Assembly (NCBI GenBank): GCA_019426215.1
Contig: CM033405.1
Location: forward strand, 33,386,199-33,450,198
DNA: 64,000 nucleotides
Reading direction: 5' to 3'
Origin: Buddleja alternifolia
Taxonomy: Eukaryota > Streptophyta > Magnoliopsida > Lamiales > Scrophulariaceae
Shown here: one piece after another, positions 23,431-34,689 of the stretch
How positions within the stretch are numbered: position 1 is the first letter of the stretch
Layout: each line of letters begins with the position of its first letter
Program-made: the position numbers and the translations under genes
The notes under the pieces: model-generated
What the model was told of the DNA's origin: nothing
Database searches by the model: none
What the model saw: the letters and a program-made list of their open reading frames with translations, nothing else

Positions 23431-23748
23431 GGGATAATTGCAGACACGCCTCACGTATGGGTCATTGTACTTCACCCCTCACTTATTGAAATGTGCACTT
23501 TATCAGTCACTTATCATAAAATGTGCACTCACTCCCTTCGGGCAGCTCGGGCAAAAAAAATACTAAGGAATTTTTCGTACGTTGCTTCCCGAATTTGAAT
23601 TTTTCTTTGTATTTTTTTGCCCCAAACTGCCCGAATGACTTAAGTGCACATTTTATGATAAGTAGGGGGGGTAAAGTGTATATTTCAATAAGTGAAGGGG
23701 TGAAGTGCAATGACCCCCCATATGTGAGGGGGTGTCTGCAATTATCCC
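23431..23748. mobile_element. Foldback MITE, perfect 9-bp target duplication
   Basis: The 318-bp element starts GGGATAATTGCAGACACGCC and ends GGGGTGTCTGCAATTATCCC. TTGATATAT is duplicated exactly at 23422-23430 and 23749-23757. The arms share sequence with the 22585 element (CACTTATTGAAATGTGCAC). Confidence 0.88.
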
Positions 23749-25200
23749 TTGATATATATACAGCAAGATGTATTGTATAAGGTTTGCGAACACAATTCTA
23801 ATATATATCTAATATATATTCTAATTGGAAATAAATTGTGATTGAGATTTTAATAGTATGAATTGGATACAAAATTTTTTTTGAAGCATGAAGTCAATAT
23901 AGTAATATTTAGTGGGTTTAAGTGTAAAATAATGATGGAGAAAAATGCATCAAATAGTTAAAAATAAAATTAAAATTGTAACAACTTAAAAAGTGTAATA
24001 TTATATGACAAATAACATTAAAATTGTAATAAATTAAAATTAAAATTATTTTGTTGCCTGCTTTTTATCTGAAGGAAGTGTTGATGAACAGATCATGTGC
24101 CCTTTGGTCTGCCGGTTTCTACATTATATTTATGGCAGGCCCATGGCATCTCCATATTTTTTATTTATTTTTGATGAAAAAGAAAAACTGCAATATATAT
24201 ATATATATATATATAATGAAAAATCAAGTTATATATGTCTAGAATATTGATAATACACATCGCCCAAAAAGTGTTAATCCAAATAAATATATCTTTATTT
24301 ACAAAATGAGTTTTTTTGCTGGCTTAATGATAATTCATAAACGAGCTGATTTTCAATGATACTTCTCATCAATATATAAAGTTTACAATTTTAGAGTCGT
24401 ACTTATTACGAGAGGTTTAAAATTGTCAGTGTCACTCGTGTCACTCTAGCGGAAAACACGATTAGTCTCACACTCGACATAAGGCGAGGACGTCTAAGTT
24501 TATACCAAAAATGTGCTCGCTTTTTGTACCCCAATGCGGTATCTTATGTAGTTGATTATTGCAGTGTTACGTATTTTAGTGCTCTTTTGGTTGTAGTTGG
24601 GAGTTTCTCGTTGTTTTTATTGTTTAATGAAATATTACAAGTTTATACCAAAAATAAATAATGTCTACTATTTTTAGGGGTGAATATGTATTGCTTCTAA
24701 ATTACCCACGCATTTGCATGATTATCCACCTAATCTTATTCACTTAAATCAAAACCGTAGAAAATTGTACATATTATTTGATCGAGTGTACGGTTTGGCC
24801 GGTAAGCTAGACGGACACAAATTATGGAATTTGAGATTAGTATATATTTAAGAAAATTAAATAGCTTTGTACGTTATTCCATTTGATACAACCGGATAAT
24901 TCAATGATGTATCGGGTGTAACAAAATTAATTGAATTATAATTATTGATATACCAAAAGGCCAATGACAAAAATGATCCCATTCATCATGAATTAATAAT
25001 ATTGGTCCACCATAATGTCAAACAATCGATGTTTTCCATTCGTTTTGGCTCAATTCATATTATTTGACGAGTCTCAACATTCATAATTAGCTTAGCTTAA
25101 TGTTTTTCTTTTCAGTGATAAAGGGCCAATACTATTAATCGGCTCATTATAAAATTTGAAAAATGTTTAGATGTAGACTTAGGCCTAAACCTATAATATT

Positions 25201-25381
25201 CTTTTTTAATTCAAGACGAAAGAAGATATCCTAAATATTTAGTCCGACAAACCCAGATTGATAATCATAATCCTAAACCATAAATACTCTATCTAGCTCC
25301 ATAAATGAGGAGAGCCACAACTCGTGGCAACCTGAATTCTAAAGTGAGAGGTGAATACCACTAGATCAACCGGTCTTGAGT
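25201..25381 (-). mobile_element. tRNA-derived SINE, minus orientation
   Basis: Read on the minus strand, it begins with GACCGGTTGATCTAGTGGTA (A-box-like) and continues to a B-box-like GAATTCAGG region, ending in AATTAAAAAAG. The target duplications are CCTAAACCTATAATATT (25184-25200) and CCTAAACCTATATTATT (25382-25398), 16 of 17 identical. Same family as 32181 and 60661. Confidence 0.8.
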
Positions 25382-26990
25382 CCTAAACCTATATTATTAC
25401 AATCAAACTTCTATTATATGCTGCATAACGCTGTAAGAGTGTATGACAAGTCCATGGAGGAAATGTGAATCTCATCTTTAACTATCTTAGCAAACACGAT
25501 TTCCTTTTACTTGGCACCTTGTTTGTATTTTTATCAAATGAAAAATTGCTCCGAGCCTCGTTCAGTTTTAATCAATTGAACTAGAAAGAATATTAACCGA
25601 GTTAAACACGAGTAATTTGATCTCTATCATATACATTTTATCATGTAACTAATCAATCTCGAGGCCGAGAACGAAAAAAGTCCTTAAAATTTTGGCAGGC
25701 ATAATAAATTGAGCTCAAACGAACCTTTAACTAGATTCCATTGACATAAAAACGCAAAAGATGCAATAGCCATTAGCAGCAATTCATTGAGCAAAAACTA
25801 AGTTTAAGTGTATAACTATGAATACGGTACGCTATCTCGATTCTTGCTCAGCAGATAACATTAAATAGTTTACCAAGGCAAAATTCAACAAATAGGTATG
25901 TAAAGACTCTCATAACTCTACGCCTATCTATCTATCCATCCATCTCAATTGATGTAATCTAGCTAAGCAAGACGTAAGATAGGGCTCATTTGATGCATAT
26001 TTACTTGGTACTCGACTCGAAATTGATAGTTTAGTTTGAGCTCAGATAGTTAACATCAAATCAGGCTTAAACACCCCTTTTTGTTTGATCAGTTTTGAAA
26101 TTAGTAAAAAAAATAGAACATGTGTGGAAAAATCAAGTTATTCGAACTCGACTTGTGTTCAAGTCGACTAAAGTTCGTTTCAGCTCGGTTTGATTAACAA
26201 TCAAATAAAACTCAAACACAAATATTGAAACTCGAACAAGCTTGAACAATACTTTATTCGGCTCGGCTCAATTTGTTTACAACCGTATATATAAGGACCC
26301 CCGGAAGTCTCCTATGAAGACGGATAGATACATCAGAAGTTCTGAACACAAGTAAATGGAGGCTAATCTAGATAACAATTTATCATGGGATAAAGAAAAG
26401 ATAAAGCATGTACGGACCCCCACCACTAGCCTGAATTATACAACACCAATAAAGGAACATGTCTAGCTTTGAATTGTATTAATCAATCATAATAATATCC
26501 CAAAAAGAACCGGACAGTGTATTAAATTTGAGAATTTATGAACACATGAAAAGGTCAATCATGCCGAACGATAGAGAAAATAGTTACATAAAACACATCG
26601 GTTTCAGAATCATTTTAGTTTAATTTCACTAAATTTTATAAGTGGTGAAACAATTATACAACCAAATGAAGGTGGGTGGATTCTAAAACAGATTGGAAGT
26701 TGCTGCTTTAATAGATAAGATTATTCAAAGCCGACCGATCGCTATATCAACCGTATACTTCACATTTGGATAAAACAAATAAACTTACATCGAATTCAAG
26801 ATTGAATACCGCCTCCATTGTCTGGCTCAAGATTAACTCTCAACTCAACCATGTTGCAAGAATGTAAGAAGTTATTTCAATCCCCTTTTATCCTGCTTCC
26901 AGCTGCAGGCCATTGCATCTTCTGTGCCAAGTCGAGCAGCACGGAAATACTTAAATTCAAGTCAATATCAATGTATTGAAAATCACGGAT

Positions 26991-29900
26991 TCAGGTCGTA
27001 CCATCGTTATCTAACAAAAAATCTTGTATTTGATCCCTGGAGAAAAGGAAAAAAGGAGAGAGAGGAAAATGAATAGAATTTAGAACACGGGGCACATAGG
27101 TCATCAAATATGATATGTAATGATCTGGTTAATTAACTAGTGCGAAAATTACAGCATTAATCACATAGGATAGATCATCTAGCAATTTTAGTCCAATTGT
27201 TTGCAAACTTGAAGAACAAGTCCTATAGAATGTATTCGTTTGCACTTCTACTCCTAATCGTTAAAAAGCATATGGAAACCATTAGTTCACGGTGCCACGT
27301 AACCGCATCTTGCGAAAATTGCTGTGATCGAAAACACTAATTAACGCACAAATATTGCCTTAACTATTATTCATCTATTTGGATTAAAAACAGTGGATGG
27401 TTTAAGATTAATGTAGATGCGGCCTTGGCTAACAACGCCTCACCGAATGAATTGGACCAAAATTGCAAATTAAAAAAAATAAAAATTGTATAGAATTATT
27501 TTTGCAACTTCGAAAACAATGGGACTTAAATCACCATAGGCCTATCCTATGGCACAAATATTGCCTTAACTATTCCCCAAGAGAAAGTAGCTAGAACATG
27601 CATTAATTTTGGTTTCTTGATGTGTAGAACAAAATTTGGATATAAACTGCCACCTTAATAACTTATGGTTGTTACGGCTATCATTTTCCAAGTCAGCCAT
27701 TGACTTAGGCAGGAGCGAGTAAAAGTACTCCAAAGATGAGGGATCCTTTGGAAGAATCTGATACTGGCAACTCGAGCATGCAGCCGTATAGAGTCCAGCA
27801 CTTGTTCCCCCATTTTCAAAGCCATCCAAACTTGTATTGCTAGATTTCTTCAATGGGCTATTGCATATAAAACAAAAAGATTTTGGAGGTAGAGATTCAT
27901 TAGGTTTCAAATTGTATTTCCTTTGCCTCCTCTGAGAAGCCGAATGACCATTATCATGACCATCTTCTGGAATCCTATTGAAATGGAAAGGAGTAAGCTT
28001 CCCTGCTGTCCTTAAAATTGTGCTCTCTCTTGAAGGATTATCCTTCTGTAAAACAAATCACAAATATCAAAAGTTTGATCAAAAAATCAAGAATAAGTAA
28101 TTTGTTAATTAACTAAGAGGATGCGAAAACATAGAAACATATAATCCTTCTTTTTTCCAAAACAAAATAATAAGCGGATAACAATTTATGAAAACAACTA
28201 AACAAGTGCACCTTTCCCCCAAACTATAAACACTGTAACATAACTATAATACATCTTTTAATCCTAAGTAGAGTAAACCAAGCAACTTAGCAGAAATAAT
28301 TGAAAACAAAAGGAAAAGCTTCGATATGTTATATTGGACCATAGTCAAAATCAAAAGATAGTTGCCTTGAAAATCTCTTCTTAACCTGATCTAAGCCCCG
28401 AAATTATTTTTTTATTTTATATCATACTGGAAGGTAATTGTAGATTGAGCTTAACATATAATCACATCATTGTAATTCCTACCTGCAATAATTGCACAAA
28501 GGAGGATATCAACCCATTGATGCCAGAGCGAGGTTGCTGAAGTACTTCTATGGTCTTTAAACTGCGCTGACAAGAATGAAGAAGTCTATCGTGAAGCAAC
28601 AATTTCAGTATCAAAAAGGAAAAATATGTAAACCCTTCAATAAAAACATAAAATAGATAGCCAACTATCAAGAAAAGACCTCTTTCCATGTCTGAAACAA
28701 ACCTATCTAGACTGCACAGTGTATTCAACTCTTCAGACAAACAGTCACGAAGCGGAAGGACCACCGGTGTCTCCCACCTTGCATCAACATACTGGATATC
28801 TGCAGCTAACGAGAAACCTTGGCCCTGATAAAATAAAATATACTTAGATTTTGATGCTAAGCCTTCGATTTTTTCCAATACCGACAAATAACATAGGAGG
28901 CTCATTTATCTGTAGATTTTATTTTCTTTTCATTATTATTTATTGGTTGGTTCTGTTGGGAGGCTAACCTTGACAGTTGCTTCAAGGACATGACTTGCTA
29001 TCCTTGACGTACATGTTCCTAGCACAATTTTGGTATATCCATTTTCAGAAGCAATCTGCATAGTGAATACAGCACACCGAAAATTAATTCCAACATTCCC
29101 TCATCTAAAGTTAAATTAACCAAGAAATAGAAAGCCAAACCTTTTGCAAAGATAGCATGCGCAGATGCTCCAGGAGATCTTCTTTTCCAGTAGCATCGCT
29201 AACAGCAGCAACTAACTCTGTCAACTGATTTTTCCCAACAGCACAATCAGGTGAATAAATATTTTGAGTTGGAACAACAAAGAATTGTTTTTCTGGTGGA
29301 GCTAAACTTGATACAATGAGTTCCATATCGTTGACTGCTTGATTCAAATCATTTGAAGCTGCTGGAAAAATGATACTTTCATTAATATAAGCAACACCAA
29401 CTCCAAATACTGGTAAAGAGCGGTCTCTACTTGCATCAAAATTCTTTTGTGCTTTCTGTTGCATCTCATGAACAAATTGAAGAGCCACCCTGAAGATAAA
29501 TGGACATCCTCAGTCAAACACCAACGATAGATGACGAATATTACCAGTTACCACATTACATGCATAGAAAACAACCAAGACTTCTACCATATTGATCTCA
29601 GCAACTGGAAGCTACATCATTAGACTAGATTTCAACACATAGATTCTATAAATTAAAGCAAGATCACAGCAAGTATGTTTCACCTCCCTCACTCTTATTT
29701 AATATTAATTATTGCATTTGCCAAGTGTGAAGGCGATTAGGCATTATTGTTGGAGAAATACATAATTCATTATTGATCTACCTTTACCATATATAGTCTA
29801 CTATATCAAACTAATACGTCGTTATCATTTTGAATAGTATTGAATCATACATATAAATAAAGAAACGCCAAGCACAGACGTCTGCAAGTGTATGTGCATA

Positions 29901-31260
29901 CAACAACAGGGTTCCAGTCCAAGGAAGTGGGTGCTCAAAATTACTACTTCCGGCTTTTCAGATAAGATGATTGTAGTCCTAAAATTTTATCTCACTAATA
30001 GAGCAAAATTCGCCATATAATGCAACTGACCCCTCCTAAACTCGGTATTGACAATATGCACTTGCAGAACTACAATATATATTAAACTCACTTCCAAATT
30101 CGAGCAGAAAATTTCTTGATGAAATTCGTAATGCCTATTTTTCACATTTATCGAGTTAACATGGACAATAAGAAATACAACCAATATAATGATTCAGCTG
30201 TAAAATCATATGGCTTGCACCCACAAGCTCACATGGCATTTCTCTATGATATATTGCTCCATGAAACATTGTGGGGAGTCATCTCCAAACAATGCATTTG
30301 GACACATGGATAATAACTAACATTCATCTATCCTCCTGAAAGTATTTATGCTTTACTACAGAGTTCACAGTTTTAATTAATTGAAATAAAATTTAAACAC
30401 AAATTCTAATCCCAAATTTCACAGCATTAGAAAAGTAACCGAACCAGCCCAAATTACACATCCCTCAATCTGTCTTCAAACGCTCAAATCAACTACAAGC
30501 TCAACTTCGTTTCTTATATTAAATAAATGGTCGAACCAAGTTGAACTCGAAAAACTTATGTATCTGTAAACATTTTCCCATTACCTAACCAAAGGTAAGC
30601 TTAGCTAATTTCCAAACTGAATCAAAGCTCAGTTTCCAAGCTCAGATAATCTAAGATATTTAAGTTAATCAAGTTGAACTCAGAGTAACTTATGTATCTG
30701 TAAACATTTTTTCCATTACCTAATCAAAGGCAAGCTATGCAAATTAACAAACTCCAAACTGAATCAAAGCTCAGTTTCCATTTTCCAAGCTCATATAATC
30801 TAAGATATTTAAGTTTAATCAGCTCCAAATGCACATTACATTTCAGGATACTCAATCTTATGCATATAAAAACAAACAAACAAACACACACACACACAAT
30901 AAAATGTATATCTAAATACCTAGAGGACGAGCCACCGGAGAACGCGACGAGAACCTTATCGGAAGGCGTAATCATGGCATTAGAAGTAACGGCGAACCGA
31001 AACTTCCCAAACAAATTATTCCGAAAGCAATCGGCGCAGAATCTCCCGATGTCTCCGCCGGCGGCGGCGGCGGCGGAGTGGGTGGCGGCCATGGTTTCGT
31101 TAACCTTGCACTTGATGCAGAGGTTCTGACCGTTGGAATCGCCGCCGCGCAACGAAGCGTCATTAGACCTTTCGTAGTTCGCCGTCGCCGGCGGCTGATC
31201 GGTGACGGAATATTCGTCTTTGTAGCAGCTGGATTGGCAGGTGCCTGAATTACACGACAT
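26991..31260 (-). CDS. CTU2: Cytoplasmic tRNA 2-thiolation protein 2 (CTU2/NCS2)
   Basis: Seven exons on the minus strand: 31260-30920, 29489-29141, 29055-28969, 28824-28703, 28561-28483, 28045-27654 and 27036-26991, giving 471 aa (Arabidopsis homologue about 460). N-terminal zinc-binding-type CxxC pairs (LCIKCK, FCADC) are followed by a degenerate PP-loop, FSGGSSSR, at residues 107-114. Then come conserved blocks such as LGTCTSRIASHVL, GINGLISSF and C-terminal CFIC/CSSC pairs. The short last exon encodes RDQIQDFLLDNDGTT, matching the family C-terminus. CTU2 works with CTU1/NCS6 to thiolate U34 of Lys, Glu and Gln tRNAs in the cytosol (family knowledge). The exon 5 acceptor is CGCAG at 28562-28566: an upstream CAG would give an immediate stop. 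An antisense ORF over exon 1 is a shadow. Confidence 0.93.
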
Positions 31261-31317
31261 TTTTGTTTATGGTTTTTCTGAACTCTTTTCCTTCGAGAGG
31301 GTTTTGTGAATTTGGAA

Positions 31318-31388
31318 TGGGCCTGGACAAGGAGTATGTATGTATGTATATATTGCATGGCATTGACCCAATTAAATGTAATTGGGCC
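31318..31388 (-). promoter_or_regulatory. Two TGGGCC site II motifs upstream of CTU2
   Basis: TGGGCC at 31318-31323 and 31383-31388 lies 58-128 bp upstream of the CTU2 ATG. TGGGCC/Y site II motifs are typical TCP-bound elements of translation-related plant promoters. Function here is inferred. Confidence 0.4.
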
Positions 31389-31417
31389 ATAGGCTCATAG
31401 GTCATGCAAATCGAAGG

Positions 31418-31862
31418 GTGATATTTGATACTTCGAGAGTCCAATTATTGGGAAATACCAACCAGACAAAATGTTAAAATATAATAAAATATATATAGAT
31501 ATAGATATGTTATGACAATTCATGAAATAAGAGCATAAAGATTAAAAACACAAGAATTTACGTGGTTCGGCAATTGCCTACATCCACGAGAGAGGAGAGA
31601 GTATTTTACTATTGATGAAAGAGGTACAAATTACAATGAATATCAAAAATACTGAACTAAAACCTAGTCCCTAATTTTTCCCTAAAATACACGTGTACCG
31701 TACCGCAGGGGCAAGCCCCCGCACCCCCTAGCGATCCTTCGTCGAAGCGGGCTCAACGCGTGTTGCTGCAAGCCAGTTCTAAGGGCTTTGCCCTCTTCAA
31801 AACGGGCCCTTTTGATAATGAGTTTGCTGTATAATTTTGGGCCTAGGACTTTAAGACATATC

Positions 31863-31894
<32 letters not shown>

Positions 31895-31985
31895 TTTTTG
31901 ATAGATCCCACACATGTTTTAACACTGTATGTGGTGGATATTTTTCAGGAGTTGGGCTCTCGAGAGCCCCAAGTATCACCCCACA
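31418..31985. mobile_element. Inverted-repeat element carrying a CACGTGGTTCGGC-like middle
   Basis: The left arm GGTGATATTTGATACTTCG (31420 on) is mirrored by the right arm ending CCCAAGTATCACCCCAC. Both arms contain a GAGAGTCCAA/TTGGGCTCTC motif and a TGTTAAAATAT / TGTTTTAACACTG block. The middle holds ATTTACGTGGTTCGGCAATT and a TA run. Single arms recur at about 45505-45625 (right type) and 62572-62680 (left type). Class not determined. Confidence 0.5.
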
Positions 31986-32180
31986 TCGAAGGACGAGAAT
32001 ATTAATACGAGCAATGTTATATATCACCGCTTTTTTTACTATTTATTTTTCACTCCTCTTGATTAATTGCAATGAATTCTTACGAAATTAAGTAGAGGCG
32101 AAAATTTGGTGATATAAGAACGATGGTATTTTTTTTTTGATAGAAAAAGAACGATAGTATTTAACATTACTCTATTAATA

Positions 32181-32381
32181 CCCAAGACCGGTTGGTCTAA
32201 TGGTATCCAACTCTCACTTTACGTTAGAGGTCTTGAGTTCAAATCCAAGTTGCCACAAGTTGCGGCTCTCTCTTACTTTATGGAGTCAGGTAGAGTCTTT
32301 ATGGCTCAAAATTATGACTATCAACTCGGATTTATCGGGTTAGATATTTAGGGTATTCCTTCGTCTTGAACTTTTAAAAAA
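32181..32381 (+). mobile_element. tRNA-derived SINE with perfect 18-bp target duplication
   Basis: The element starts CCCAAGACCGGTTGG and has an A-box TGGTCTAATGG, a B-box-like GAGTTCAAATCC, and an A-rich tail after GTCTTGAACTTTT. AACATTACTCTATTAATA is duplicated exactly at 32163-32180 and 32382-32399. This proves insertion by target-primed reverse transcription (family mechanism). Best-preserved of three copies. Confidence 0.92.
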
Positions 32382-32895
32382 AACATTACTCTATTAATAA
32401 TGAGCTGCGCTTATAATTTTACTAGAATTCAGTTAAACAAAATTATTATATATCATCGGCTAATCTTTTTATAATTTTGTCACCTACCCTATATAATAAT
32501 TTACTATAGTAAGCATTATTCACGTAACTCCAATTAGAAGCATTTCTTATGTTCATTTCTGATGGAAAGCAAAAAGGTAATAACTATTGGCAAGTTAAGA
32601 GGTGATATATAACGTAGTTTTCAAGTCTTATTAAATTATACGGTGGCTTGATCCAATTCCAACAAAATTATAAATGATTTGATTAGAAGTAGCTGAAATA
32701 TATTGTGACAAAGTGATGTGTGAAGTTTGTGTCAAGGAAAGGACGGTAAACCAAATACATGTTTCTAAAAGCGAGTATAGAAGGGAGAGGGTCCGACTTA
32801 CAAAACGACATACTAGTTTTTCTAAGCAAATAGCGATTGGTGATTATTTTAGTGTGATTAGATTATTCCATCAAATGTCCTATTCTTAAAATTTA

Positions 32896-33501
32896 GAGAA
32901 AATTACTAAAATCCCCATAAACAAACTTGTATATCCCAAAAACACATGAAAATAACTTTTAATCTTGTAAACCTATTTTACAAACTTTTTATTCGAGAAA
33001 ACCTAAAAGTTAGAATTAACAACTCTTGAACCAATTTGCCATTCACTTCTTAAGTTAAAAATTGATTTATTATTTTTTATTGAAATATCTTTGTGTTGAA
33101 ATTTCCAAATTGTATAAGACGAAATTTATTTTTTAACATTAACATTTTTGAATATTTTTTTGTGTAATTTATTTTTGATCTAAACATGGTTTATCTAAAA
33201 ATACCTTCTTCTTTTTTCAATTTTCGAGAAGATTGAAATTTTTAAAAAATTAAAATTAAAACCATAATTTATATAGTTTATTAATATAAAGGTCCTAAAT
33301 AAATCAATTTCTATACAAAAGTACAATTGATCAATTCTTATTCTAGAAAACTAAGAGTAGTTAAGTTCATAAATTTATTAACTCTAAACGTTGTGATTTT
33401 TTTGAATGAAAAGTTGGTGAAATGAGTTTTTTGGATTGAAAATATTATCATGAATTTTTTGTATATAAAATTTTCTTTTAGGATTTTCTAGCAATTTTTC
33501 C
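32896..33501. mobile_element. Foldback MITE, perfect 9-bp target duplication
   Basis: A 606-bp element begins GAGAAAATTACTAAAATCC and ends CTAGCAATTTTTCC. Its arms mirror each other (ACACATGAAAATAAC against ATTATCATGAATTTTTTG). TAAAATTTA flanks at 32887-32895 and 33502-33510, perfect. Sister of the nested villin-intron element 16176-16783. Confidence 0.85.
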
Positions 33502-34689
33502 TAAAATTTATAGGAGCATCTAATTGACCACGGGCCTCATACTTCATTATATCTTTAATTGATTCATGCTGATAATGAGCTAATTTCCATCATCATGAAC
33601 ATAGTTATAAGTTCACATATATATTACTAATTCAGATGTAAGTACCTAAATTAGCCTGGTTCGTAATCATATTACATCATAAAAAAAGATTATATTTATT
33701 TCAATTTTTTGAAAATAATAAATTATAAGCAATTTCACATGGATTACACCATCCAACAAAGTCACAAAAATCTTGCATTCCATTTCTTTTTTATGCTAAA
33801 TGGTGTAAGATTTTGTATTTCACAATGGTATATCATATGTTTCACCTAATGGCAAAAAAATTGCTAGCTAAACGTCCATATTTTATTTTAGACCAGTTGA
33901 TTACAAATGTACGAGACACTTCTTGTACTTCTACTTACGCAGTTACATATACAAAATGTAACATTTAAAACATAGAGAAGAAGGAAGCAAAATGTTATTT
34001 CATAATGATGCGTAATCTTGTAATTACACACCTACTTGCAAAGTGTGTATGATTCGCAGCAGTTTTATGTTTTGTGAAATAAATAATATAGTTTTAATAT
34101 GATTCATATTTAAACTAAAATATAAGCTGAAAATAGTATGATTTATATTATAATTAAGGTTGAAGACGAACCAACCCCCTCGATACTCGACTCAAGAGAT
34201 CGTTTATTAAAAGCTCGTTTGAGCTAAGTTCGTCAATATATCAAACCAAACTTGAACAACCTTTTGTGTGTTTGTTAATATTGAAGCTCGGCTCGAACTC
34301 GAGTCGATTAGTGAAAATTCACAAAATGTGTGCAAAGAAATCAAGCTACTTGAGCTCAACTCGATTAAGGCTCATATGATTTTGGCTACATTAACAATCA
34401 AACTAGATTCAAACAAGTTCGATAATAATTCAAACAAGCTTGAACAACAGGACTAGACCGGTTTATTGTCTAATTACAACAAATGATCCGAACCGCCAAA
34501 AAGTGAGGGGAGAGGAGACTAATAACTAACCGTTAACGTGTATATATATATATATATTTTTTGAGAGATCGTTAACGTGAATATAAACAATAAATTAACA
34601 CCAGAACTTTCTGTTTTCATTTTTTAAACTTTACTTTTCAGTAAAAATTCGAAATCCGAAAGGCTCCCGCCAATTTCAGAATACAAAAA
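33502..34689. other. Intergenic DNA upstream of the HTH gene
   Basis: AT-rich. About 34170-34460 has degenerate TCGAACTCGAG/GCTCGTTTGAGC motifs like those in the hAT-type repeats. A TA run is at about 34543-34557. There is no clear TATA box or exon. The promoter of the gene starting at 34690 must lie here. Confidence 0.5.

Larger units (their letters stand above)
21973..26990. other. Gene-free intergenic region, repeat-rich
   Basis: No exon with supportable homology was found on either strand. The region holds TA microsatellites (about 22346-22370 and 24192-24215), two foldback MITEs, a reverse-oriented SINE and degenerate GAGCTCGA/TCGAACTCG motifs (about 25540-26285). It forms the shared upstream/downstream space between the villin promoter and the CTU2 3' end. 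Confidence 0.6.

Noticed and set aside
30737..31129. 130-codon frame on the plus strand opposite CTU2 exon 1
   Set aside because: It is antisense to a well-conserved exon; its composition simply mirrors the GC-rich Ala/Gly codons of CTU2.
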